Assembly: GCA_016219235.1 (NCBI GenBank)
Contig: JACRBO010000874.1
Location: forward strand, 1-7,616
Source of the DNA: Chloroflexota bacterium
Lineage (GTDB): Bacteria > Chloroflexota > Anaerolineae > Fen-1058
DNA length: 7,616 bases
Direction: 5' to 3'
The translations under genes were made by a program, and so were the position numbers. The stretch's first letter is position 1, and every line of letters begins with the position of its first letter. This document shows positions 1 through 7,562 of the stretch, piece after piece. Under the pieces are notes generated by a model. The model did no database searches and was not told the origin of the DNA. It saw nothing but the letters and a program-made list of their open reading frames with translations.

Positions 1-10
1 ACAAGGTAAA

Positions 11-58
11 CACATAGTTCTTACCAGATCACTCAACCGGGACCCGGCAAACTATGTG
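11..58. repeat. Inverted repeat downstream of aapP
   Basis: CACATAGTT (11-19) pairs perfectly with AACTATGTG (50-58) across a 30-base spacer, which itself holds CCGG...CCGG (37-40 and 44-47). In the transcript it begins 8 bases after the aapP stop and is followed by TTTACC, a poor U-run. It may act as a weak 3' end or stability hairpin. The window edge cuts off the context. Confidence 0.4.
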
Positions 59-66
59 CGACACAG

Positions 67-825
<759 letters not shown>

Positions 826-831
826 AGTCTG

Positions 832-835
832 CTCC
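832..835 (-). promoter_or_regulatory. Ribosome binding site that decides the aapP start
   Basis: On the minus strand GGAG sits 6 bases before the ATG at 825. Neither the ATGs at 840 and 837 nor the one at 948 has a purine-rich site at a good distance. This is the main reason for choosing the 252-residue product. Confidence 0.5.
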
Positions 836-862
836 ATCATAAACAGTACATTACGAAGGCTC

Positions 863-950
863 CCGATGGATTGCCAAATCCATCGGAATGTCGAGGATTT
901 GGCAACACCGCACTGCACGTAGTGGGTGCATGTGTCCTCGACGGGCATTC
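863..950. repeat. Compound palindrome between aapM and aapP with competing stems
   Basis: Three stems overlap here. Stem A is a perfect 10-bp pair, 863-872 with 877-886 (CCGATGGATT, 4-base loop). Stem B is a perfect 11-bp pair, 871-881 with 895-905 (TTGCCAAATCC). Stem C pairs 886-897 with 935-950: TCGAGGA with TCCTCGA and GAATG with CATTC, with four unpaired bases (CGGG, 942-945) on one side. C also encloses a small stem, TGCAC at 914-918 with GTGCA at 926-930. B uses bases needed by both A and C, so B excludes A+C. No U-run follows stem A in the message direction, so it is not a standard intrinsic terminator. It may be a dispersed palindromic repeat, an RNA-stability element or a regulatory switch; the sequence alone cannot decide. 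Confidence 0.7.
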
Positions 951-962
951 GCGATCTACTGA

Positions 963-2150
963 TTACCGCTGGCCTACGCCCAGCGCCTTTTCCAGCCGCC
1001 GGCTGCCGTATGAGAACGCGAGATTGAAGCCCCAGTAGACGAAGAACGCAAACAAAAACACCTCACGATGCGTGCCCAGCCAGTCGCTCTGCGCCAGCAC
1101 CGTGCGGCCGATGCGCAAAATATCGAACAGGCCGATGATGGCGATGAGGCTGGTGTCTTTGAACAGGCTGATAAACGATCCGATCAAAGCAGGAATGACC
1201 AATCGGATCGCCTGCGGCAAAATGATCAGCAGGTTCGTCAAGGTGGTGTTGAAGCCCAACGCCTGCGCCGCCTCGTACTGCCCGCGTGGAATGGCCTGCA
1301 AGCCGCCGCGCACATTCTCAGCCTGATACGCCGCCTCAAACAAGATAAAGCCCACGACGGCGCGGATCACCCGATCGACCCGCGCGCCGCCCGGCAAAAA
1401 CAGCGGCAGCAGAATATCGGCCATGTAGAGGATCGTCACCAGCGGCACGCCGCGAATCAACTCGATGTAGCCCACGCAGAAATAGTGCACGATCGGCAGT
1501 TTGCTGCGCCGTCCCAACGCCAGCAGCACGCCCAGCGGCAGCGAACCGAGGTTGCCCACCACGGCCAGCGTCAGCGTCAACAATAAGCCGCCCCACAAAT
1601 TGAGTTCGACGGGTGGCAGCGCCGCGATGAGGGGCGTGCCTGCGATCAGCAGCAGCGCGATCGGAACGTAGATCAACCACCCGATTGTGATTACCCGGCC
1701 CGCGCGCGGCACTCGCGCTCCCAGCCCATACGCGATCAACAGAGCGACGGCTGCCATCAGCCAGTTGCCCCACACATCGCTGCCCAGCGAGATCACCGTG
1801 AAGGCGATGGCCGCGCCCAGCGCAATGACGGCAAAGCCGCGCACGGCCGCCTTCCAGACGCCCCAACTCCAGCCGACGAGCGCCGCCAGCCCGAAGATCG
1901 TCGCCCAGATGCGCCACAATTGATCGCGCGGATACTGGCCGATCATGAACAGCGTCATGTTGGCGGAAATGACGCCCCACTTCGCTGTGCCAAACGCCCA
2001 CTCGATCGAGGGTCGCAACACGGAGTAAATGATCAGCAGCGCCACGATGGTCAACAACGCGTTGTACCACGTGCTAAACAGGTTCTTGCGCAGCCACGCG
2101 ATCGGGCCGACGACCGTCAGCGGGGGTTTAATGGCTTCCGTAGCGGCCAT
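963..2150 (-). CDS. aapM: Polar amino acid ABC transporter, permease subunit (AapM/BztC type)
   Basis: This is one of the two membrane subunits of the amino acid importer. Its 395 residues match the long AapM/BztC permeases rather than the short (about 220-residue) HisM/GlnP type. The extra N-terminal half (about residues 25-180) has several hydrophobic segments. The conserved HisM/GlnP-like core starts near residue 186 ([16 protein letters not shown]) and includes [16 protein letters not shown] (about 228-243), the family's RGxPL signature. The cytoplasmic EAA loop that docks on the ATPase spans 293-314 (EAAQALGF ... ILPQA, with Gly299 and Pro312). The ATG at 2150 follows the aapQ stop by three bases, so the two are probably translationally coupled. 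The compound palindrome separates it from aapP downstream. Family and role are firm; the amino acid range is not known. Confidence 0.93.
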   Translation of the reverse strand: MAATEAIKPPLTVVGPIAWLRKNLFSTWYNALLTIVALLIIYSVLRPSIEWAFGTAKWGVISANMTLFMIGQYPRDQLWRIWATIFGLAALVGWSWGVWKAAVRGFAVIALGAAIAFTVISLGSDVWGNWLMAAVALLIAYGLGARVPRAGRVITIGWLIYVPIALLLIAGTPLIAALPPVELNLWGGLLLTLTLAVVGNLGSLPLGVLLALGRRSKLPIVHYFCVGYIELIRGVPLVTILYMADILLPLFLPGGARVDRVIRAVVGFILFEAAYQAENVRGGLQAIPRGQYEAAQALGFNTTLTNLLIILPQAIRLVIPALIGSFISLFKDTSLIAIIGLFDILRIGRTVLAQSDWLGTHREVFLFAFFVYWGFNLAFSYGSRRLEKALGVGQR

Positions 2151-2153
2151 CGC

Positions 2154-3338
2154 TTAACGCTCCACCAATCGCATGCGCGTGTTGTAGAGGTTGAGCACGA
2201 ATGACGTAAACAGGCTCATACTCAGATAACTCACCATCATCAACAGGATGATCTCAATCGCCGCGCCGGTTTGATTGAACACGGTCCCGGCGACGCTGAA
2301 GAGATCAGGAAAGCCGATCGCGATCGCCAGCGAGGAGTTCTTGGCAAGGTTCAGGTACTGGCTGGTCAACGGCGGGATGATGACGCGCAGCGCCTGCGGA
2401 AAGATCACCAGCCGCAGCATCTGGCCCACGGTAAGACCCAGCGCGCGCGCCGCCTCGGTCTGGCCGCGCGAGACAGCCTGAATTCCGGCGCGCACGATCT
2501 CGGCGATGAATGCGCAGGTGTAAACGATCAAGCCAAAGAGCAAAGCCACAAACTCGGGCGTGAGGCGCAGCCCGCCTCGAAAGTTCAGACCGCGCAGTTC
2601 AGGCTGATTGAGCGCGAGGGGCGGCGCTGGCATGATCAGCGCGCCGAGCGCAGCTAAACCGATCGGGACGAGCAGATACCCCGCGAGCTTGATCCACAGC
2701 GCCAACGGTCGATCCAGTTGCGTCTCTAATCGCTTGAAAATAAAGTGCATCGCAAATATCGAAGCCAGCGCAGCGATCAAAAATGGCAGCCAGTTGTTAA
2801 ACGTTTCGGTCGGCGCGGGCCACGTTAGGTACAGGCCGCGCTGACTCAAATACGCGGGGCCGGGCAAGGTGATGGCCTGTCGCACCGCTGGCAGTTGCAG
2901 CACGATCCCGAAATACCAGAACATCAGTTGAATCAGCAGCGGCGTATTGCGGAACACGAGCACATACGCGGCGGCCAGCTGTCGAATGAGCCAGTTGGTT
3001 GACAGGCGCGCCACGCCGATGAGGACGCCGACCAACGTCGCCAGCACGATGCCCCACACGGACACCAGCAGCGTGTTGGTCAGACCGACCAGAATCGCCC
3101 GGCCATAGGTATCAGAGGGTTCATAGGGAATGTGGGTTTCGCCGATGTCGAAACTGGCAGCGGATTGCAGGAAGTCGTAGCCGAACTTGATGCCCTGACG
3201 CGCGAGGTTAGCTTGCAGATTGGCGTAGAGGAAACCGGCCACTAGCGCCAACGCGACGAGGAACGCCAGCTGCGCGGCGATTTTCAGCCAACGCACATCG
3301 CGCCAGAATGGGATAGCCGATTGATTGGATGTGGTCAT
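2154..3338 (-). CDS. aapQ: Polar amino acid ABC transporter, permease subunit (AapQ/BztB type)
   Basis: This is the second membrane subunit, expected to pair with AapM. It has 394 residues, the long-permease size. A membrane segment lies at about 19-37, followed by a stretch (GIKFGYDFLQSAASFDIGE, about 49-67) that I recognise as typical of AapQ/BztB. The core includes TNTLLVSVWGIVLATLVGV (about 87-105) and the hallmark VFRNTPLLIQLMFWYF (128-143). The long insert at about 150-255, with its own membrane segments, is normal for this subfamily. The EAA loop is at 295-316 (EAARALGL ... VIFPQA, Gly301, Pro314). I see no good ribosome binding site before the ATG at 3338. It stands 302 bp downstream of aapJ, across three palindromes, and is three bases from aapM. 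Confidence 0.93.
   Translation of the reverse strand: MTTSNQSAIPFWRDVRWLKIAAQLAFLVALALVAGFLYANLQANLARQGIKFGYDFLQSAASFDIGETHIPYEPSDTYGRAILVGLTNTLLVSVWGIVLATLVGVLIGVARLSTNWLIRQLAAAYVLVFRNTPLLIQLMFWYFGIVLQLPAVRQAITLPGPAYLSQRGLYLTWPAPTETFNNWLPFLIAALASIFAMHFIFKRLETQLDRPLALWIKLAGYLLVPIGLAALGALIMPAPPLALNQPELRGLNFRGGLRLTPEFVALLFGLIVYTCAFIAEIVRAGIQAVSRGQTEAARALGLTVGQMLRLVIFPQALRVIIPPLTSQYLNLAKNSSLAIAIGFPDLFSVAGTVFNQTGAAIEIILLMMVSYLSMSLFTSFVLNLYNTRMRLVER
2160..2163 (-). promoter_or_regulatory. Ribosome binding site of aapM
   Basis: GGAG on the minus strand lies 9 bases before the aapM ATG at 2150, inside the last codons of aapQ. This placement suits translational coupling of the two permeases. Confidence 0.45.
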
Positions 3339-3373
3339 AGCGGCCAGACACGCCAGTTCGATCTGCTTGACCG

Positions 3374-3417
3374 TTGAGGTCGCCGTGATCGATTGCTTTC
3401 AATCCCGGCGACCTCAA
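3374..3417. repeat. Perfect 12-bp hairpin between aapJ and aapQ
   Basis: TTGAGGTCGCCG at 3374-3385 is exactly complementary to 3406-3417. Inside the 20-base spacer a second 5-bp stem pairs GATTG (3391-3395) with CAATC (3400-3404) around a 4-base loop. The result is a long two-tier hairpin ending 35 bases before the aapQ start. No T-run follows it on either strand, so an intrinsic terminator is unlikely. It is the most stable-looking simple hairpin in the window and lies closest to the start of aapQ, which lacks an evident ribosome binding site. Confidence 0.75.
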
Positions 3418-3422
3418 TCCGT

Positions 3423-3527
3423 CGTCATTGCGAGCGTTTTGTGCGAAGCAATCTCTGTGCTAGTCTGCGAGTGCTGCCGGACGCGCCAGAGATTGCTTCG
3501 TCGCAAAAGACGCTCCTCGCAATGACG
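3423..3527. repeat. MITE-like palindromic repeat, about 105 bp
   Basis: The left arm 3423-3457 begins CGTCATTGCGAG and ends GAAGCAATCTCTG. The right arm 3488-3527 is its near-complete reverse complement, with short insertions (GGA, and single C bases). The centre (3458-3487) is unpaired. The core ATTGCGAG...GAAGCAATC is a palindromic string I remember as recurring in intergenic DNA of many bacteria. There is no open reading frame of interest and no transposase, so if mobile it would need help in trans. Treating it as a dispersed non-autonomous repeat is an inference; the palindrome itself is directly visible. Confidence 0.7.
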
Positions 3528-3572
3528 TGCGGCACGATGCTCCCGTCATGCTGACTGAGTAGTTACCGTTGA

Positions 3573-3630
3573 CCGCGAATTCTCGCGAATGAACGCTAAG
3601 GTCTTCGCGTCGATTCGCGTTGATTCGCGG
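3573..3630. repeat. Imperfect 24-bp palindrome just downstream of aapJ
   Basis: The arms 3573-3596 and 3607-3630 pair at 19 of 24 positions around a 10-base loop. Each carries two copies of a CGCGAAT core (CCGCGAAT then CGCGAAT). In the transcript it starts 10 bases after the aapJ stop. A stem in this place often protects the upstream message from 3' decay, which would favour extra binding protein over permease. No U-run follows, so a standard terminator is not supported. Confidence 0.65.
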
Positions 3631-3640
3631 CTGCTGCGGT

Positions 3641-4816
3641 TTAACGGAACGGCGGCGAATACAGCAGACCGCCGTTTTGCCAGGTGGCGTTCTGACCGCG
3701 CGACAGTCCATACTGGCTCAGGTTGCGCTCGAAGATCTCGCCGTAGTTGCCCACCAGCTTGATCGTGCGATAGATGAAGTCGTCGCTGACCCCGAGCTTC
3801 TTGCCGAGTTCACCTTCCACACCCAGCAAACGGCGAATGACCGGATCGGCGCTGTCTTTGAATTCGTCGACATTCTGCGAGTTGATACCCAACTCTTCGG
3901 CCTGAATCAAGCCGTACACAACCCAGTGCACGACATCCGCCCACTGATTGTCGCCGTGACGCACAGCCGGCCCGAGCGGCTCTTTCGACATCACCACGTC
4001 GAGGATGATGTGATCGGCGGGGTTCTTCAACACGGCCTGACCCTGGGTGGCGAGCTGTGACCGATCGGATGTGATGGCATCGCAGCGGCCTTCATCGTAA
4101 GCCTGGAAAGCGGCGTTCTGATCTTCAAACACGACGGGGGTGTACTCGGCCCCGGCGGCCCGCATCTGATCCGCCAGGTTGAGCTCGGTGGTCGTGCCGG
4201 ACTGCACGCAGACGCTCGCTCCTGCGAGATCGGCCAGACCAGCAGTGGGATCATCGGTTAGCGACTTCTTGACCATCATGGCCTGGCCGTCGTAGAACGT
4301 CACCGGACCAAAGTCCAGACCCAGTTCCGTGTCGCGGGTCAGGCTCCACGTGCTGTTGCGGCTCAACACATCGACTTCACCGCTTTGTACGGCCGTAAAG
4401 CGTGCCTGCGCGCTCAGGCCACGGAATTCCACCGCGTCCGCGTCGTTGAACAGTGCGGCGGCCCAGGCGCGGCAGATGTCCACATCAAAGCCCGTCCACT
4501 TGCCCGCCGTGTCGAGAAAACCAAATCCCTGGAATGTGCCGTGCACGCCGCAGATCAGCTTGCCGCGATCCAGCACGGTCTTCAAGAGTGTGCCAGATGC
4601 TGCAACGGGCGCTGGCGCAGGGGCAGCCGTAGGCTGAGGCGCAGCGGTTGGCGCGGCAGGCTGCGCATTGGGGGCCGGGGCCACGACGGTGACGACGCGC
4701 GTCACCTCACGCGTAACCTCGACCGTGGCGGGCGCCGGTGCAGGCGCGGCGCAGGCCGCCACAATGGCGGTGAGGACCAAAACGGTAACGACCAACAACG
4801 AACGTGATTGGCGCAT
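3641..4816 (-). CDS. aapJ: Polar amino acid ABC transporter, substrate-binding lipoprotein (AapJ/BztA type)
   Basis: This protein captures amino acids outside the membrane and hands them to AapQM. It has 391 residues. A basic start (MRQSR) and hydrophobic stretch lead to a lipobox VAAC with Cys22, so it is probably lipid-anchored. Residues 23-73 form a Pro/Ala-rich tether containing TVEVTREVTRVVTVV, typical of Chloroflexota binding proteins. The mature domain starts near 77 and has AapJ hallmarks: WTGFDVDICRAWAAALF (107-123), RFTAVQSGEVDVLSRNSTW (139-157), YDGQAMMV (175-182), VCVQSGTTTELNLADQ (202-217), SKEPLGPAVRHGDNQW (277-292), VGNYGEIFERN (355-365) and a C-terminus GGLLYSPPFR. The start at 4816 is fixed by AGGAGG 8 bases upstream. 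It has its own promoter and is first in the operon. The ligand could be general L-amino acids or Glu/Gln/Asp/Asn; sequence alone does not say. Confidence 0.95.
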   Translation of the reverse strand: MRQSRSLLVVTVLVLTAIVAACAAPAPAPATVEVTREVTRVVTVVAPAPNAQPAAPTAAPQPTAAPAPAPVAASGTLLKTVLDRGKLICGVHGTFQGFGFLDTAGKWTGFDVDICRAWAAALFNDADAVEFRGLSAQARFTAVQSGEVDVLSRNSTWSLTRDTELGLDFGPVTFYDGQAMMVKKSLTDDPTAGLADLAGASVCVQSGTTTELNLADQMRAAGAEYTPVVFEDQNAAFQAYDEGRCDAITSDRSQLATQGQAVLKNPADHIILDVVMSKEPLGPAVRHGDNQWADVVHWVVYGLIQAEELGINSQNVDEFKDSADPVIRRLLGVEGELGKKLGVSDDFIYRTIKLVGNYGEIFERNLSQYGLSRGQNATWQNGGLLYSPPFR

Positions 4817-4824
4817 GACTCTCT

Positions 4825-4830
4825 CCTCCT
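4825..4830 (-). promoter_or_regulatory. Strong ribosome binding site of aapJ
   Basis: A full AGGAGG on the minus strand with an 8-base spacer to the ATG at 4816. It is the strongest start signal in the window and suits the need for abundant binding protein. Confidence 0.85.
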
Positions 4831-4890
4831 CTTAGGTAATCAACAACAATGGAACGACAACGTCGATGCGCGGCGTGTAGGGTGCCAGAC

Positions 4891-4898
4891 ACCTCCTT
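4891..4898 (-). promoter_or_regulatory. Orphan Shine-Dalgarno-like site in the aapJ leader
   Basis: AAGGAGGT is a perfect 8-base match to the anti-Shine-Dalgarno end of 16S rRNA. It sits about 75 bases before the aapJ start with no ATG, GTG or TTG at a usable distance. A CTG lies only two bases after it, in a frame that ends with TAA at 4832-4834, directly before the true aapJ site. It may be a ribosome standby site, a tiny leader peptide or chance. Confidence 0.3.
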
Positions 4899-4979
4899 AT
4901 GCTGAGACCTGATTGAATTGAGAATTGTGGGGTGATCGGCAGTGAGCTGGCAAGGCACAGCTGCCATGACGATGGGGCG

Positions 4980-5007
4980 ATTATACGGTAAACCGAACTC
5001 ACGTCAA
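4980..5007 (-). promoter_or_regulatory. Sigma-70-type promoter for aapJQMP
   Basis: On the minus strand TTGACG (5007-5002) is followed by a 16-base spacer and a perfect TATAAT (4985-4980). Five of six bases match the -35 consensus and all six the -10. It lies between the sugar permease and aapJ and points at aapJ, so the amino acid genes can be transcribed independently. It is the only strong promoter I found in the window. Confidence 0.7.
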
Positions 5008-5077
5008 GCAACAAATTGCGCCCGAGCGTGATCCATCAGACCCTTGATCTTGTCGGCGACCCCTGGCCGGGCATTGA

Positions 5078-6043
5078 TCACTGTGTGGTTGTGCTCTGCC
5101 GCGCGGCCCAGCGCCGCTTCACGAGGTAGTCCAACACGACTGCGAAGATAAATACGAGGCCCTTGATCACCTGCTGATTATACGAAGGCACTTCCAACAA
5201 GTTTAAGCCGTTTGACAACACGCCGATGATCAGCGCGCCCGCGACCGTGCCGCCGATCCCGCCGATGCCGCCCGCCAGGCTCGTGCCGCCCAACACCGCG
5301 GCCGCAATCGCATCGAGTTCCAGGCCCACCCCGGCATTGGGCTGCGCCGACCACAAGCGCGCCGCGAGCAACACACCGGCCAGTGCGGCCAGCATCGCGC
5401 TGATGACGTACGCGTAGAACTTCACGCGAGCCGACGGGACACCGGCCAGACGCGAGGTCTCTTCAGCGCCGCCCACCGCGTACAGGTGCAGGCCAAACGT
5501 CGTTTGCGTCAACACCAGATAGCCGATCACCGCGATCACCGCCACGACGATGACGGGCATCGGCACTCCGCCGACGTCGCCCGTGCCCCAGAACGTAAAT
5601 CGCTCGTCCAGCCCTGCCACCGGTCGGCCCTCTGTAAACACCAGCGTCAGGCCGCGCGCCACGGCCATCATCGCCAGCGTCGCCACAAACGGCGGGATGC
5701 GCCCGCGCACGATCATCAAACCGCTGATCGCGCCCAACCCGCCACCGACGATCAAGGCCAGCAGAATGCCGGGATACGTGCCCAGGTGCAGTTTTGCCGC
5801 AAAAATCGCACCTAATGCGCCGCACAGCGCCGCCACCGAACCGACCGACAGATCGATGCCGCCCGTGATGATGGTGAACGTCATACCGATGGCGACGAGC
5901 GCGATGATGGACGATTGCAGCGCCACGGTGAGCAGGTTATTCACCGTGAGAAACGCCGGTGACCCGATCGCGAATAAGGCCACGATGATGACCAGAATAA
6001 TCAACGTGCTGCTTTTGCGGAGAACATCGATCGTGCGTGTCAT
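5078..6043 (-). CDS. rbsC: Sugar ABC transporter permease, ribose/CUT2 type (RbsC-like)
   Basis: This is the membrane channel of a CUT2 sugar importer, a family in which two copies usually form the pore. Its 321 residues equal E. coli RbsC in length. Clear family segments are [22 protein letters not shown] (about 48-69), [21 protein letters not shown] (119-139) and [19 protein letters not shown] (241-259), followed by a Gly-rich run into LSNGLNLL (276-283). About eight to ten hydrophobic segments are visible. The ATG at 6043 lies one base after the RbsA-like stop, with a weak AGGGCAGG region upstream, so the two are almost certainly co-translated. The closest match I recall is RbsC, but related permeases carry xylose, galactose, allose and other substrates, so ribose is not established. 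No clear intrinsic terminator follows before the aapJ promoter. Confidence 0.9.
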   Translation of the reverse strand: MTRTIDVLRKSSTLIILVIIVALFAIGSPAFLTVNNLLTVALQSSIIALVAIGMTFTIITGGIDLSVGSVAALCGALGAIFAAKLHLGTYPGILLALIVGGGLGAISGLMIVRGRIPPFVATLAMMAVARGLTLVFTEGRPVAGLDERFTFWGTGDVGGVPMPVIVVAVIAVIGYLVLTQTTFGLHLYAVGGAEETSRLAGVPSARVKFYAYVISAMLAALAGVLLAARLWSAQPNAGVGLELDAIAAAVLGGTSLAGGIGGIGGTVAGALIIGVLSNGLNLLEVPSYNQQVIKGLVFIFAVVLDYLVKRRWAARQSTTTQ

Positions 6044-6044
6044 G

Positions 6045-7544
6045 TCAAGCCTGCCCTGTCGCCGCGCGCATGATTTTGTCCTGCGTCGCCTCGGCCCGCG
6101 TAAACTCGCCGACGATGCGGCCCGCGCGCATCACCAGCACCCGATCGCTCACGCCCAGCACTTCGGGCAGTTCCGACGACACCATCAAAATCGCCATGCC
6201 CTGCGCCGCCAGATCGTTCATCAGCGAATGGACATCCGCCTTCGCCGCGACATCGATGCCGCGCGTCGGCTCATCCAAAATCAACACCTTTGGATTCAAG
6301 GCCAGCCATCGTGCGATGACGACTTTCTGCTGGTTGCCGCCCGATAGATTTTTCACGCGCTGCGCGGATGTGGGCGTGCGCACGCCCAGACGTTGAATCA
6401 TCGCTTTCACCAGCTGCTCCACGCGTCGCTGGAACAACCAGCCGAGTCGTGAGAATTTGCCGAGCAAACCCACACTCACATTCGAGCGCACGCTTTGCCC
6501 CAGAAACACGCCCTGCGTTTTGCGGTCTTCCGGCACCAGACCAATGCCCAGCCGGATCGCATCGCGCGGCGAACGCAAATTGACACGCTGCCCGTCGATG
6601 TAGATTTCGCCGGCATCCAATCGATCCGCGCCAAACAGCGCGCGCGCCACGAACGTCCGACCGGCCCCGACCAATCCCGATAGCCCCACGATCTCGCCGC
6701 GCCGCAATTCAATATCCACGCCATCGAGTTCTTTGCCGCGCTTCAGCCCCGTGGCTTTGAGGATGACTTCACCCTGAGACGTATCGGCTTTGGGGTAAAA
6801 CTCTTTCAGTTCGCGGCCCACCATCCACTGCACGATCTTGTCCGCATCGAGTTCGCGCGTTGGGGCCACGCCGACCAATCGGCCGTCACGCATCACCGCC
6901 ACACGATCAGACAGTGCGAAGATTTCTTCCATGCGGTGCGAGATGTAGATCAACGACACACCCTGATCGCGCAAGGCCCGCACCAACTTGAACAGCGTCT
7001 CGGCTTCGCGCTCATTCAACGCACTCGTCGGTTCGTCCAGCACGATCAATCGGGCGCGGTACGATAACGCCTTCGCAATCTCCACCAGCTGCTGCTGCGC
7101 GATCGATAAATCCACGATCTTCGATCGGGCCGAGAGCGGCAGCCCCAACCGATCAATTTCGATCTGCGCGTCGGCGTACAACTTCTGCCAATCGATCAGC
7201 CCGCGCAGTCCACGGCGCGGCTCGCGGCCCAGGTAGATGTTTTGCCCCACCGTCAATTCGGGGATCAGCGCCAACTCTTGATGGATCATCGTGATGCCCA
7301 GATCGAGCGCGTGGCGCGGCGATGTGATCGTCACCGCCTGGCCGTCGAGGCTGATCGTGCCGGTGTCGGCCTGAATGACGCCGTTGAGCACGTTCATCAA
7401 CGTGGTCTTGCCCGCGCCGTTTTCACCGGCCAGCGCCAGCACTTCGCCGGGCATCACGGCCAGGCTCACGTCCTGCACGGCATTCACGCCGGGAAAGGAC
7501 TTGTTGATATGATCCAGTTGGAGGCGAGGCGATTGATCGGGCAT
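6045..7544 (-). CDS. rbsA: Sugar ABC transporter ATP-binding protein with two ATPase domains (RbsA/MglA-like)
   Basis: This two-domain ATPase drives the CUT2 sugar importer. It has 499 residues, near the usual 495-505. Domain 1 has Walker [10 protein letters not shown] (40-48), Gln89, a non-standard signature LSIAQQQ (146-152), Walker [12 protein letters not shown] (166-176) and His203. Domain 2 has a degenerate Walker [10 protein letters not shown] (290-298, Arg296 in place of Lys), signature LSGGNQQK (400-407), Walker [12 protein letters not shown] (421-431), and Ser in place of the switch His (VSSELPEV, 455-462). This asymmetry is normal for RbsA/MglA/AraG proteins. I start at the ATG at 7544; a TTG two codons upstream is possible. 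Neither has a visible ribosome binding site, and a palindrome sits just upstream. The partner binding protein is absent from the window, and the sugar is undetermined. Confidence 0.92.
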   Translation of the reverse strand: MPDQSPRLQLDHINKSFPGVNAVQDVSLAVMPGEVLALAGENGAGKTTLMNVLNGVIQADTGTISLDGQAVTITSPRHALDLGITMIHQELALIPELTVGQNIYLGREPRRGLRGLIDWQKLYADAQIEIDRLGLPLSARSKIVDLSIAQQQLVEIAKALSYRARLIVLDEPTSALNEREAETLFKLVRALRDQGVSLIYISHRMEEIFALSDRVAVMRDGRLVGVAPTRELDADKIVQWMVGRELKEFYPKADTSQGEVILKATGLKRGKELDGVDIELRRGEIVGLSGLVGAGRTFVARALFGADRLDAGEIYIDGQRVNLRSPRDAIRLGIGLVPEDRKTQGVFLGQSVRSNVSVGLLGKFSRLGWLFQRRVEQLVKAMIQRLGVRTPTSAQRVKNLSGGNQQKVVIARWLALNPKVLILDEPTRGIDVAAKADVHSLMNDLAAQGMAILMVSSELPEVLGVSDRVLVMRAGRIVGEFTRAEATQDKIMRAATGQA

Positions 7545-7562
7545 TAGCAATTTCTGATTTTA

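Larger units (their letters stand above)
4817..4973 (-). promoter_or_regulatory. Long 5' leader of the aapJQMP message
   Basis: If transcription starts about 7 bases after the -10 box, near 4973, the leader is about 157 nt. It contains short possible stems (TGGCA...TGCCA at 4945-4963, and GGTG...CACC at 4881-4893) and a second strong ribosome-binding-like site at 4891-4898. I recognise no known riboswitch or T-box motif. The ends are inferred from the promoter call. Confidence 0.35.

Noticed and set aside
1068..1586. A 172-codon plus-strand frame rich in Gln, Arg and His
   Set aside because: It lies antisense to aapM, and its composition is that of a codon shadow rather than a protein.
3391..3404. 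A GATTGAAAG-like string on the minus strand, recalling the end of some CRISPR repeats
   Set aside because: It occurs once and there are no regularly spaced copies, spacers or cas genes. It is explained by the hairpin at 3374-3417.
4707..4967. An 86-codon minus-strand frame starting near the predicted transcript start and running into aapJ
   Set aside because: It overlaps the signal-peptide end of aapJ in another frame, has no ribosome binding site and resembles nothing I know. It looks like a chance frame in GC-rich DNA.
5008..5077. A possible intrinsic terminator after the sugar permease
   Set aside because: Short GC-rich pairings exist, but there is no stable stem followed by a T-run.
5550..6347. 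A 265-codon plus-strand frame opposite the sugar permease and ATPase
   Set aside because: It is antisense to two strongly supported genes and its translation is low-complexity (Arg, Pro, Ala and His-rich), as expected for the complement of GC-rich coding DNA.
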